Of a stretch of 64,000 bases of DNA, positions 49,485-62,044 are shown piece by piece. The translations under genes were made by a program, and so were the position numbers. Location of the stretch: the NCBI GenBank assembly GCA_008360975.2, contig CM039211.1, forward strand, positions 46,870,077-46,934,076, given 5' to 3'. Source of the DNA: Lichenostomus cassidix (taxonomy: Eukaryota > Chordata > Aves > Passeriformes > Meliphagidae). Below the pieces are notes generated by a model. That model was given only the letters and a program-made list of their open reading frames with translations, had not been told where the DNA came from and did not search any database. Every line of letters starts with the position of its first letter. Within the stretch, counting starts at the first letter, position 1.

Positions 49485-49949
49485 AATATGTGGACAGGCT
49501 GGAGAGGTCCAGAGAAGAGCCATATAGATGAGCAAATGACTGGGAAGCCTTCCATGTGAAGAAAAACTGAGAGAACTGGTTTTGTTCAGCCATGAGTAAA
49601 GAAGACTTAGGGGAGACTTGACCATCAGGTTCCACTATTTAATGGGTGGATACAAAGACTATGGCGATTCCCTTTCTTACAAGGAGTCACTTGGAAAATA
49701 TAAGGGGTAATGGGTACAAGTTATTCCTGAAGACAATCTGATTAGGCATAAGGGAAAAAAATTCCCAGTGAGAACTATCAGACACTGGACTAATCTCCCC
49801 AGAGAAGTGTTGAGTGTCCCTATGTTAGACACTTAAAATTCATATGAACAGGGTGTTGGGCCATCTTGTCTAAATGTGCTTTTACCAAGAAAGATTGGAC
49901 CAGATGATTCTTGAGGTCCCCTTCCAACCTGGTATTCTATGATTATATG
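49485..49949 (+). mobile_element. CR1 LINE fragment, 3' part, plus strand
   Basis: Old copy with recognisable aggctggagaggtccagaga, cagacactggactaatctcc, ccagagaagtgttgagtgtcc and ttggaccagatgattcttgagg, ending ggtattctatgattatatg. Antisense to KDM4C. Confidence 0.9.
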
Positions 49950-52900
49950 AAAAAATATATAAAAATTTTAAAATTTATTCATAAAATAATTATATGTATT
50001 TAATTCAAAGGAAGCATAAAACTTTAGGCTGCAGGTTGGCACAACTAACAAGAAATGCAGATTTTTAAAAGAGATTGTAGTATTTTTGGGGTGGCAGTAT
50101 ATTTAATTGTGTTGTCATTTTTAATAGATTTACAGACAACCAGTTAAAGAGAACTATATTATCTCAAGTATAATGCTAAGATTAGATAAAAGTATTGTAC
50201 TATGTTGAAGTGAAAGCTGTTAGCATAATCTAAGATTATCACCCAAACTCTGAAGGGACAGAAACATCCAAAAATGACAAATAGGATGAAATAAGTATCA
50301 GCAATTATTATCATGCTGCTGTCAGAACTGAGGTTCCATACAAGCAAAAATATACTATCATATTTAAGTTAAATATCAAAGTAAGACATTTTTCCCTAAA
50401 GACAACTACAGCCACACTGCTTTCAATGAATAATACTGTCTAAACAAGCAAAACAGAACTATAGAAAAAACAAAATTCAATGTCTATTTTATCCTTCTGC
50501 CTCAAGGCACAATCAAGTCTTCTTCAACTATATATATATATCTATATATATATCCTAGCCCTGTAGTTCACTAGTTTCAGAAATAAAAACCCATGAAATT
50601 TTCTTGTATTAATATTAACTTCTGCTGATGCAGCTTAAAGCCTCTACAACTCATCTTACCCCTAAAATGAGAGAATTGCAATTGATTATGTTACTCTTAG
50701 TCGTACACATACAAGTTTGCATGATAAAATGTGACCTTCCTTTCTGCCTTCCCCTGGCTATACTAAGATTAAATCTTTTCAATCCTGCCTTATGGAATAA
50801 TTGACATCTATCAGGAATGATTAAAAGAATTTTGATTTATTGCCATTTCAGTTGCAACTCCATCATGGTTTCTTGAATGTTGTACATCCACTGTTAGACA
50901 CAATTCTTCAGCTCACTCACTTAGACACTCACCAAAACTGAAGGGAGCAGAAAGATTGTTCCATCATTTTTTTCAGGCTTTGCTTCTAGTACAAAGCTTA
51001 AGCATCCTCATGTGATGTTTCAGGTTCTATAGAACAGACAATACATTGAGTTTGTGACCAGAGTGGTCACAACTGCAGCTGGCAACAGGAACTACTGCTC
51101 AGGTAGAGTCTCCCATATTATGTGTGCATCCTGACAACTCCTAAGCACTCTCCCTATCTCTGTTGAACTCCATATGGTTTTATTTTTCAATATAGTTAAA
51201 CACTTTGGTAGCTTCACATTAAGAAATTTCCCCCAGCTCCTGTGCAATCATCTTAAACAGCTTAAAACAAACCAGTCTGGATTTCCACATATGCTCCATA
51301 ACCAAATGAAAAGTAATCAGCAAATGATGCCCAGAAATTTATCATTCTCTAAATGATTTTAAGAATCTTGAGAATGATGCTGGTGGTCTGAGGTATTAAG
51401 GGTTGAGAGCAAATCCATATTGCTATGTGTTTGGCAACTATTAGTTTCATCATCTCTCTTCTGCCACTAAAGTATCAAAATTTAAAAATACATCAAAAGA
51501 ATCTGAGTTAGGATGCATGAAATCTTTTTCTTATTCCTTATTCCCATGAGCAAAAAAATCAGTGGCCTGCTCTTAAATAGATACCTCTTTGTATTCTGTT
51601 ATTTTCTAGGCTTTTAGAAATTGATAGATTCACCACTTGTTCCGTATTTTTCTTGGCATCTGAAATAGGCTGACTGCCACCTACATCCTCGGGTGACCCA
51701 TTTCATGCCTTTTTAAAAAACAGTAAGTTTTCCAGGCTGACATCACCTCATCTAAGCTGTGCGAACTCCTGTAATCACTAACAGCTCTGAGCATATCTGC
51801 ATCTCAGGATTTTTGAAGACCCTGTTGTTAAAAAAGTGGATTTGGGTAAGTATTTAAGAAAGCATTATTCATACATTTGAAACAGCTGGATTTCTGCTAA
51901 CTTGGGTAACAGATGCCTACTATCTGTTACTCCTACATCTTTCAGTTGAAAACGAACAGTTCACATTTATATGTGAATGATACATAATAACAAAGACTAC
52001 AAGACAGCAGACAAGGCAACACATCAATACACTTATAAGCAAACGTAATACTACTCTAGAGGTCTATTCAATCTTTGGTATTTCATTGAAACTTTCCAAT
52101 TTAATGATGACTTGAGGCATTAAGAATGCAACTTTATTCCACGAGCATGCCTTAATGAAGGACACTCCTGGGGTACAAATTCATTTCACTCATGTTACCA
52201 AAACAGAGCTACAAAAAGATGAATTGGTAAGTTCTAGCAATTCAACTGGACAATAATCAATACACACATAAAATTATACCAACTCAGTTAAATATGTAAG
52301 AGGTAAAGCTTACATTAAATAAATTGTCTGAACGGCTAACGCATATTGTCTAATCTTCACACAGTGAAAATGGTGCTCCTTTTCAGTCCTATTATCCTCT
52401 TGTTAGCTAACATATAAAATTAGAGAAATACATTGGGTCCTCTCTCCAGTTTCTACAGTGTGTGCAAAAATCCAATTCTAAACCTTCACCACGAAAAATT
52501 TGTATTCAGCCATTACCTGTAAGGTTTTGATACCTCTTTCACTGCTTCATCTCATCTTCTCAAATAATTTTGCCAAAAAAGTACTTCCCCTAAAATTCAG
52601 ATTTTCCTTATTTTCAGAAATTTATATGCGTAAGAGAATAAGAGAATAACCCCAAACTTATTCAGTAAAATATGAACAATTCTTCTCAGAGAATAAAAAT
52701 AAATCAATGCTTTCCACAGGTGTTATTTTCCCCTAGAAGTCTGCCAAAGAAAAATTCCAGTCAAGTTAACTTTTAGTCTTCTCCCCAATATTTTCCTTTC
52801 TCTATCATAGCACCAAAGCTCCGCCTTAACAGACCCACAGTGAATGGAAATGAGTCATCAGTCACTTCACAATTGTTCTTGTCTTTCACTTACTGCTGCC

Positions 52901-53799
52901 ATCTAAATGTCCTCTTCACTTCAAGAATATTTGTAACCTTAAAACCTTAGAACAATTTTAGAATCCTTTCTACAATACATAATTAACAAATTTTAGGACT
53001 AGATTTTGTTTTACAATTTTTTCAGTGACTTTACCTTTAAAAAATTTACTATAGTCAAAAGACAAAGAGTCCAAATTTCCACTCAAATGTGTTATTATCA
53101 TATTGCAGTTAACATCAAATCCCAAGGCAACACTTTAAATTTTTCAACGTTTTTAACAAAAATATGTGATTCAGTCATACATGGTATTCCATGAATTCCT
53201 CCTAAGAACTCTCATACTTGCACATCATAGCTGTGATTTCCCCAAAAGCAATTAACATTTTTTAATATTTGATAGAGCAATGGGGCTTTCTAACCCTGTT
53301 TGTCTGATAATTAAATTCTGAGCTCACAGGAACAGACTTACACTTTTTCCCTTGATATTCCCCTGTATCTAGAACAGTAGTCACCAAAGTACTTCAGAAG
53401 ACCTTCAAATTCATAACTGTCTGATAAGGAGGTTGTAATAAAGCATTCTGGCAGCCACTGGAAGATTAAAACTGGATTCCACCTATGTAGGAGAAATCTC
53501 ATTTTTTCTCTTTTACATGCATTTTAATTTGTTGTTTGTTTGAACAATACTTTTCACAAAATTATGTCCTGTTAGCCAATACTTTTCGTAAGTCTACGAA
53601 AATACTCCACGTTTGTCTATCAAAATGCCATTACATTTTAAATGGAAATCTACTCGTATTTTACAAATATTGTTTCCCAGCAACTGTGATCAGAAAAAAT
53701 ACGCAGGTTGCGTTCCACATGAAATAATGCATATGCTACCTTTTTTAATTTCCCTTAATCTCTAGTATGTTAGATAGCTAAACAACATGTGAAACTTAC
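49950..53799. other. Intron sequence up to exon C, mostly unique
   Basis: AT-rich intron with a TATA microsatellite at 50529-50555; no gene or named element seen. Confidence 0.55.
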
Positions 53800-53876
53800 A
53801 GCTGTCCAGGCTTTTTTCCTGCATCGAGAACACAACCACTCATTATGGATTTCATGAGAAGGAACACCATAGCAAC
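53800..53876 (-). CDS. KDM4C: KDM4C internal exon C: end of PHD finger 1
   Basis: A 77-base exon. Two bases complete a Ser codon with exon B and 25 codons follow, reading [20 protein letters not shown] and then KAWTA. The acceptor is cttattctag and the donor GCT|gtaagt, phase 0. CYG..SHEI...WLC.RC...AWTA is the end of the first PHD finger in KDM4 proteins; the last CxxC pair (CSRC) is intact. Human KDM4C has HEIC where this sequence has HEIH. That Cys is not shared by KDM4A or KDM4B, so it is unlikely to be a zinc ligand and the change should be tolerated. The exon is 915 bp downstream of exon B and 17.4 kb upstream of exon D. Confidence 0.94.
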
Positions 53877-54791
53877 CTAGAATAAGAGAGCTGGATTGAT
53901 TATTATATTCTGGTTTTCTGTCAATAATGTCATACAATTCAATTGTATATAAGCCTTAGTAAAAAACACATCTGTCCTGTGACAAAGCAGAATTCTGCAA
54001 TCTAGGCTTACTGCTAATTTCATAGTCTATGGAATATATCTCCTGAAAACTCAAAAAAAAAAGAAGAAAACCCACAAAAATTCCCACAAGAAAAACAAAA
54101 CAAAACCAAAAAAACACCAAACCAAACAACAATAACCCCAAGCACACAAAAAAAGCCAAATCACTGTGAATTTCTTATTTTTGTCAGTGTAATATGAAAT
54201 CACCAGCTCTCCCTGAAGTAAAAATTTGACTTACTGTACTGACATTTATTCGGTGCAAATATACCACATTTCCAAATATCACATGGACTTCTTAGACTTA
54301 ACTACTACAGTTCTGTCTTTAGGAGATACTGCAGAAAATCCACACATTCATCAGTCACTCTTGCAATAAATAGGAATGCAAAGTGAAGGAAAGTACTGCA
54401 TACCCAAATTTAATAGCAATATTCACAAGTCCTCCAGGAGAATGACACCCTAACTACTTAATAAGGACACAGTAGCCCTGCACAGTGAATTCAAATAGAG
54501 AAACAAAAGAGTAACTTAATCACTCAGAACAGAAAAAAGAATCAGAAGTTCGTGATTATTGAACGTTTACAAGAAAGTTAATTCTTCAATATTTTCACAG
54601 CAATCATTAAAAAAATTACAGATAATGCAATGTAGTCTTCAAAAAAAAATTAGCCAGTGACTGAAGCATTACAAATGGAAATGTTTTTCAAGTATTTTTA
54701 AAGACATGCTAGAAGCCTAACTAACTATTATTTATCAATAAAGCAAAATTCGAAATTACATTTCTGCTAACAGAACAATTAGATTATTTAC
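53877..54791 (-). other. KDM4C: KDM4C intron between exons B and C
   Basis: A 915-bp phase-1 intron with gt-ag ends. It contains an A-rich AAAAC/AACCA run at about 54050-54140. Nothing else recognised. Confidence 0.9.
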
Positions 54792-55008
54792 TTGCATGAA
54801 CCCGAACGCAACATTTTGCACATGAAATCAGAAGACTTGTTCCATCTTCTTCAATAAAGGCATTTGATGGATAGTTTTCGGTGTTTTCTTCACTATAAAT
54901 AAAACACATTTCTGGAATAAGAGGTTTCGTCTTCTGATTTTCTGCCATCAATGTTTCTGCTGAGTTTGCTTCCCTGAAAGTTGGACTTTCTTCATCATGA
55001 TTGTCTGG
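54792..55008 (-). CDS. KDM4C: KDM4C internal exon B: start of PHD finger 1
   Basis: A 217-base exon encoding 72 residues plus one base. It starts [20 protein letters not shown] and ends [10 protein letters not shown], then splits the next Ser codon with exon C. The acceptor is tttattttccag and the donor is A|gtaaat. The C-terminal half ([14 protein letters not shown], then [20 protein letters not shown]) is nearly identical to human KDM4C and holds the first zinc ligands of PHD1 (Cys of EMCF and the CAKC pair, followed by the His of VHA). The N-terminal third is a poorly conserved acidic spacer. A second AG lies four bases inside the exon start; its use would break the frame, so the upstream AG was chosen. 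Reading through the donor meets a stop almost at once, which supports the exon end. Confidence 0.95.
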
Positions 55009-55863
55009 CTGGAAAATAAACAAAATTTATATTTAAGTAAAAGAAAGGAGAGTCTTACTCTTCCTTTTGACAATGATGAAACTATTCTTCCCCTCCTACC
55101 TTTCGCAGTAAGTGTAACACTTTCGCAAGAAAATTAACTGCTTCTAGGTATTTATCACAGTCATTCTACCTCAATTGTTCCAAATAACTGTGAAATCTAA
55201 AATAGCGCTCAGCCTGCAAACCAGTGTTATTGCAGCAGTGTTTAATGATACCGTACCTCTTGAGCCATTTAATTGGGTCCAGTGCAATAAAGACTTCTTT
55301 CCTGGTTCCCATGCTGAGGAAATTCCAGCTTAGCAGCTTCAGAATTAGCAACAAAGTACTACAACACAATTTTTACTTGCCATTTGATACAGTAATTCCA
55401 TAAGACAGTATCAAACAATGCTCTGCATTAGATTGTTTAGGAGGGAATATTTTTTCCAGAGAAGGCCTAAATACTGTGAAAATACTTATTTCCTCAACAC
55501 TAAAGGAAGGCAGCCTATAAGAGGCTCTGATAAAATGTATTTAGAGATGTACATATAAGGCAATCGTTAGAAGATACAAACCTATTTAGGTTCACCATGT
55601 CAAAAAGTGTAATTTCAAGGGCAAATACACACACACTAACATCAACCCTGCACAACTGGTAGCGGAAGGCATACACTGCCTGCAGCCAAGAATAGATGCA
55701 GGTGAACAAAGTATCAGTTCTAATTTTAACAGCAGTGAGTTAATTTACCTCTCTTAAAAATGAAATGCCTACATTTATCTTTTTTATAATTTACTGGAAA
55801 TTAGGTAGCCAGACAGCTATTTCCCACTTCATCCAGAGATGACGCTATGAGAATCTTGCTTAC
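55009..55863 (-). other. KDM4C: KDM4C intron between exons A and B
   Basis: An 855-bp phase-0 intron with gt-ag ends and a T-rich tract before the acceptor. No repeat or other gene seen. Confidence 0.9.
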
Positions 55864-56045
55864 CTTATAGTATGGCATGAGAAGAGTGCAAATGGCACAG
55901 TGAGGTTCCTTTTTTGCACAAGCTGTATTGTATTCTTTTTCAGCATTGAAATTCAATTGTCTTGTCTGCCACAGGTAGACCAGAGGCCTGGCCCATGCCT
56001 CCGACTCTTGAACTTTCTCCTCAATTAAGGTAGTCTCAGGCAGTT
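55864..56045 (-). CDS. KDM4C: KDM4C internal exon A: linker and first Cys pair before PHD1
   Basis: This 182-base exon starts with two bases that finish a codon split with the previous exon (phase 1) and then encodes 60 residues, beginning [20 protein letters not shown] and ending [13 protein letters not shown]. The acceptor is a pyrimidine-rich tract ending in aag and the donor is AAG|gtaagc, ending in phase 0. In human KDM4C the same place reads ELPE...EEVEETESWAKPL..LWQT, NFAAEQEYN and [14 protein letters not shown], so identity is strong at both ends and weaker in the middle. The CxxC pair (CAIC) belongs to the zinc-binding block that precedes the PHD finger. No stop or frameshift is present. 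The exon upstream that should supply the first base of the opening Glu codon is outside the window. Confidence 0.93.
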
Positions 56046-59000
56046 CTTAAAGAAAGTAAACAATGGCTATACTGTAGTCATGGAATGAAGATAACAATGA
56101 ATCTGTCATGTGTGCTAATAAAGAAGATCAAACAATGTTATAAGAAGTCCATGTGCAAATACAGGTGCGGAAGTCTAAAAGAATGTCATGTCAGTAAAAA
56201 CCCACAATTAAGTGCTTTGACATCTGTGTCATGAGCTGACTGCTCCATGTACAGCGTATCAAAGTAGCTCTACCATTTACAATTTGTATTCATATCCTCA
56301 ACATTTTGTCTCACTCTCCCACTCTCTCCTTAATCCCTCCAAACTCTATTCCCTCTCCCGCTACACACTCTGCCCTAAATTCCTTATAGATGGAACATAT
56401 TGCATCCTGGCAGCCCTACCAGACAAATCACTCCATTCACACAGGATGGCATCTCACAAACTCTTCATGGAGACTGATACTCATTTTGCAAAGGGGAAAA
56501 AAAGGCAGCAGCTATAGCCAGGGAGAAATGGGGAACAATCAGATCTAAGGAGCAGAGGGACATGAATGCTGGATTGTACAGACAGTGCCTACTAAATCTT
56601 TCACAATCAATGAGAAGGCGTGTAAGTATCAATCAGAATAATTTTAATTATTGGAATTGAAGGTGGAAAGGAAGATATGAAAAGCTTTTAACAAAACTTT
56701 CTGATAACAAGAAAGTTCTATAGCATACAGTCTTTTTCTAATGATTTTAAAAAAACTGTTTACTTCAGAAGAAGAAAATTCCAACACAGAGAAACATTTA
56801 AGTCCATTAAGCTGATTCATCACATTCCTTCAGCCCATGAATGCTTTCTTCACTTTATGAAAAAGCAGAGGCTCTATGGGTCTCCTATGATAAATTGTCA
56901 CACATTACTACAAAACCACCATAAAGTTGGCAAAATTTTTATCAGGGTTGAATAAAATATCAACTAAAATATTTGTCTACAAGCAAGCCAAGTGTAATAA
57001 AAATAAATTAACAAATATATCCTGCATGTGATTTTTAATCCATTTTTTATATTTTCTCAAAAGAATTAATACCAATTCAATAAATATTTGCTAATAATCC
57101 AGCTAGAAGGAAGCAAACAAAACAACTACAAAAAAGCTGACAATATTTAGCAGCAGAGCTTTCTGGTGAAAAAGCTAGCTTCAAAAGAACACCAGTGAAG
57201 AAACAGCTAAATACAAGAAGAAGATGAACATATGAAATGCCAGTATTACTTTTTAAACTTTTTTAATTACTTACTTTTTAAGTTAAAAGTTTAACAAAGT
57301 TTTTGCTTAAAAACATTCTGTCCAATCATACTTCTTCTATTGCTTGCAATTTTAAAGAACTGTAAAACACATAGCTCTGAAATTTATTTCTCTCATTCTT
57401 TTCCTATCTCTTTAAATTTTCCTTTAAAGAGCCATCTTACAAGTGGCTTCACCCTTACAGATTTTTTCTTAATTCTTACTTTCACATTATTTTCCTTCAG
57501 GAGCTTGTACTCATTATTTTAAGTACTTTCGTATTTCAAAATTCAGAGCTTGATTCTGCCTTATGAAGAAAACAAGGAGGCATACAAAATTCATTGTGAA
57601 GATTTGTAGTATCTTCTGTATCTATTATCCTCTTCGAAACTGACATCCTTTGATTACACCACTCCTTATCACTGCTGAATAGTTCTTCCATGATAGTTGA
57701 AGCCTTCACCCAGAAACTCAGCCTATTATGCTCTTCTTTATTTAAAAATCTATCTTAGTATTTACAGTCCTGGAACCAATTCTAGGATGATAACTGCAGT
57801 TCTCTCACACAGTGCTCTGGCTTTCCACTGCCTACAGCAGACTGCTGAGTTCATAACCATATTGTTTTAGGTTTTGATGAAAATAATATTTACATCCTAA
57901 TTCCATATAAACACCATAATTTCAGTTCCCTCTTATGTGATCTATACAAATCCTTTCCCAACTAAGAAATTGAAAAGAACTCAAGAGACAAGAATAAATC
58001 TGGCTTTTAACAGCATTCTTTTGCTTTCAAGAGTTTTGTATTTTATTTCTGAACCACATTCCAAATGAAGCTAGAGACAAAGTGTCATATACATATATAC
58101 CAGACTCCATCTTGCACAAACCCAAAAAATTGTAACACTATTTTAACAAATTTATTTCCTCCTTTACATTATGCTTAGAGCACTTCCAGTTAGTTACTGA
58201 CTAGAAGCAAACCTTCAACATTTCCCTCTGATCTTTAATATCTCTGATTGAATTCTATGTCCTCTGAGGTGTGACTGTCTTCTGCATGGTCCTTACTACA
58301 ATCTTCTGTCTCTGCATGAGCTACACAAGATCTCTAATATGATCCTCTGGTATATTACACCATGCAACCAACCCCTCACTCTTCTCCACCATAACAAGAA
58401 AGGAAAAATATCCCTCCTCTTTTCAGAGGGAGGCTGCCTAATCCACTACTTAAAGGAATGTTACATTTGCAAGATACAAAATTATGAATAGACAGAATAG
58501 ATGCTCCTAAGGATTACAAGCTTTGTCTGACCTGATACTCTGTTATCACTACAATAAGGCTAGTGAATTTCAGTTCTCCTCAGGAATTTCCTAGGCAAAC
58601 TTGAGCCCAAATTACCACCTTTCCAGGGTTTCAAAAATATTAGTTCACCTCCTTATAATCAACATTCACCTACCCTCACTGAAATAATCAAATGGCAAAA
58701 GAAATTGGTATAAACTAAAAAGTTACAGAGTACACAACCCCATTACAGAGTATGACAACAATACTGCCTTAAACAGCTTCCTCACCAGGGACAATATGCA
58801 ATCTCCAGTGTAAATATGCTACATCAGTAGAACTTGGGAAGTTTCACTTTGTGTTTTTTGGGTTTTTTTTCTATGTGTGCACCAATATTAGTAAGAAGAA
58901 GAATTTCCACATCAGCTTCTCAGGTAGAAAAAGTGGAGGTACCATCCTGGTTTCCACATAGTCAGTGAAGTTATGCACCATTAATTAAAACTGAGAATTT

Positions 59001-61769
59001 GGTTAACCAAAACAATCAAGGAAATAAAAAAAAATTTTTTAAAAAATAGAAAAACAAACAACCAAAAAACAACCAGCTCTCCAACTGTTTAAAGAAAGCA
59101 TAGAGTATATAATTTCTTGATGTTACAAACACTGCTATCTTGGCACTGTTTATAGCCTTTCTTCACTTGCTCATTTGATACTACCAATGCCCTACTAATG
59201 ACCAAAAACACCTTGGAAAATTTGAGGGGTTTTTAGATTTTTTTTTCCTGTTTATGCAGTGCTTCTCACGCCTCTTATTTTCTTTAATTACTCCTTTCAT
59301 TACTTACTATTTAGCTGAAGAGCAATCAGTAGCTCTAAACTAAATTTACCTTTCTGACTCATATTTCTGCATGCCGTTTCAGGACAGGCATTCCGGGGCC
59401 TCATGTGAGCTCAGTGTTTCTTTGATCAGATGTGTCTGTTAGAGGACACAAGACAACTGCAGCCTCCAGCTGGCTCCGTTCAAAATCCTCCTTAACCGAG
59501 GATTCTCAGAATGAAAACCAAGAACAATTTGTGTTGTCCATACTGACTGAAGGATATCAGAAACTCCATTATTAAAAGCAGGCATACTTTTTACTTCAAC
59601 TGTGTATCAGTGTCAATTGCAAGTACTCAAAACCTGCAGAATCTGTGGTGGAAGCATCTGTTCCTACAGTGAAAGATACGTTGCTCCCACAAAAATCATA
59701 TATCTGCTTTGTAAGACTAGTATGTAAAGTTTCAAAAAGTGCTATGAACATGATGTTTCATTCATAATCTTACATACTCGCATTTTTCTGAAAGAGCATG
59801 AGAATACTCTCAGTTCTGGTAGAGCAAGTTTTGATGAATAGTCACTTAAGCAATGCTGCCAACCAACAAACTACAATGTGCACTATTACACAATCAAACC
59901 TTCATTGTGATAACTTGGCCTTGCTCTCAGAGCAGCTACCAATGGCCCAAGACAGGCAATTCAAAAGATTCAGGTCAGCCAATGCAGTGACATAATGTAA
60001 GGTTATTGAGAGCATTTTCTTTACACAGCACATGAAATGAAGCTAGGGAATCTACCTTGACTCCTAGGTCTGCTATAACTCACATCCAGTCACTGACATT
60101 CTCTCACAATTCACTGGGAGTGAGTGCCATGAACAGGACTCTGCACAGATGCGCAACAGAACTCCCTGGTGTGAACTCTGGTGTACCATTTTCTTTTTTC
60201 AGCTTTTTGGCATGAAACATGCATTTCAAATTAAGAGGTAATCAAGACAAAAATGAATAAAGCATTCTTGGTATTCTTTCACATAGATATTACAACTCAA
60301 ATATAGTACAGAATACATCTCACTGTCAGAGAGAATAAAAGAAAAACGCAAGATTTGAACCTGCTAGCCATGACAGGGAAATTTAATATATATCTGCACC
60401 TCAATTGACAGCACTGTTCAAGATATCGCACACTCATGCATAACACATAGACACACTGAAGAATACTCAAAGAACCATCTTAACAGTCTATGGTTGATCT
60501 ACTACTGTTCTTTAATCTCCACCTGAATAATGACGCTCTAGATACAGTAATGACTTCCTTAGTAACAAATACTGTCTTGAAAATCAAGGCCATTGCTTCT
60601 AAAAAAATAAACATCTCTTCAGCAGAACACCTCACACAATATCATGTTCTAGTGCAAATGTTATGCTTAACCTGAAATACAAGTGCTGCTTACAGGAATT
60701 CAGAAGTGCTTCATAACAAAACAAAATTATAATTATCTGATTAATTTTCTTATCATCATATGTCCGTAAGCACATATGGTCAGTAATCGGAATCACATTT
60801 ACACTATGATACAGTTGTATACTGCAACTACTATATTGCAATTGTATTGTGATTTCAGTACATCTCTCTGCTTGTGCAAAATCCTGAGCAACATCATATC
60901 CATACCAGTAAATTTGATATTTAATACTTCTCATGTGGGGTATCTAAAAGAACCTGGTGAGAGAGCACTGGACTTTGGCAGAAGCAACACTTCTTAAGTC
61001 CTGATATTTGAATTACATTTATGAGTAAGAGGACTGACTTTAATTTGGTTACAGTGCTAGGCACTACAGTTTAAACAGACAAATTTCCTGGATAAGATGC
61101 AAAACTTTCAAGTTGGGATATATGTTTAAATTAAGTTTGAACATCCTTTACTGGATACATTTTGAAAGCACACCCTACTTGGATTCAAATACAGTATCAA
61201 TACATCATTAAATACATCACTCCCTTTGTCCATGCTTTGATAATAACTATGTGGAGTGTCCTTGACACAAGAGTGACATTCCTGCCTCTTCCAGGCTCCA
61301 AAGGAAACTTATTGTGGAAGGTTGTTAGTATGCACATGGTTTTTAAACACTCATATATTAATTAAGTCCATTTTTGTAATTTCTGTTATGTCTCTGGCTG
61401 TAAATATATCACATATTCATGTTGAAGTCTAAAATGCACTCATACCAGTCAAAAATGTATTAAATGGAAGGTGTAATGCAGCCTATTCCTAAGTATGTCA
61501 AAACATCTCTTTACTGTCACCACTAACAGTGGTCATAGATCTGGAATCACCCTAAACCAGCAGGGCATTTTTACTTCACTGCAAATATAATGCGTTTTTG
61601 TAATATTACTTTACCAGATACAATTCATAATTAGGGTAAAAATATTTTGTTTCCTAAGGGGTTTGACCAAGTGGTCTTTTTTCCAACCGAAAAGCAGAAA
61701 CACTTGATGATACAATTAGTGATTTTAAATAAATGCCTCATAGTTGATATAAATCTCACTGTATCATAC
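56046..61769 (-). other. KDM4C: KDM4C intron upstream of exon A
   Basis: The intron before exon A, whose upstream exon was not found and probably lies beyond 64000. Mostly unique AT-rich sequence. A possible alternative first exon with a phase-compatible donor is discussed under findings (59350-59404). No other gene was seen. Confidence 0.6.
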
Positions 61770-62044
61770 TGTGCTGGTTTTGGCTGTGGTGGAGTTAATT
61801 TTCTTCACAGTAGCTAGTATGGGGCTGGGTTTTGGATTTGTACTGAATATGATATTGATAGTCCAGAGATGTTTTTCTTACTGTTGAATAGTGCTTGCAC
61901 AGCATCAAGGCCTTTCATGCTTCTTGTGCCACCCTGACAGTGAGTAGTACAAGAACATTCCAATACTTTCCCTCATCCGGTTGGTGGGGGAATGAGCGAG
62001 CAGCTGTGTGGTGCTTGGATGCCAGCTGGGTTTAAAGCACAACA
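61770..62044 (+). mobile_element. Solo LTR, ERVL-like, internally deleted
   Basis: Begins TGTGCTGGTTTTGGCTGTGG and continues gagttaattttcttcacag, tagctagtatggggctgg, the well-conserved left part of a songbird ERVL-type LTR. It then jumps to the right end (gtggtgcttggatgccagct, gggtttaaagcacaaca). The middle, where promoter and TATA elements would sit, is missing. The flanks catac and catat (4 of 5 bases) may be a decayed 5-bp target-site duplication. Antisense to KDM4C. Confidence 0.82.
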
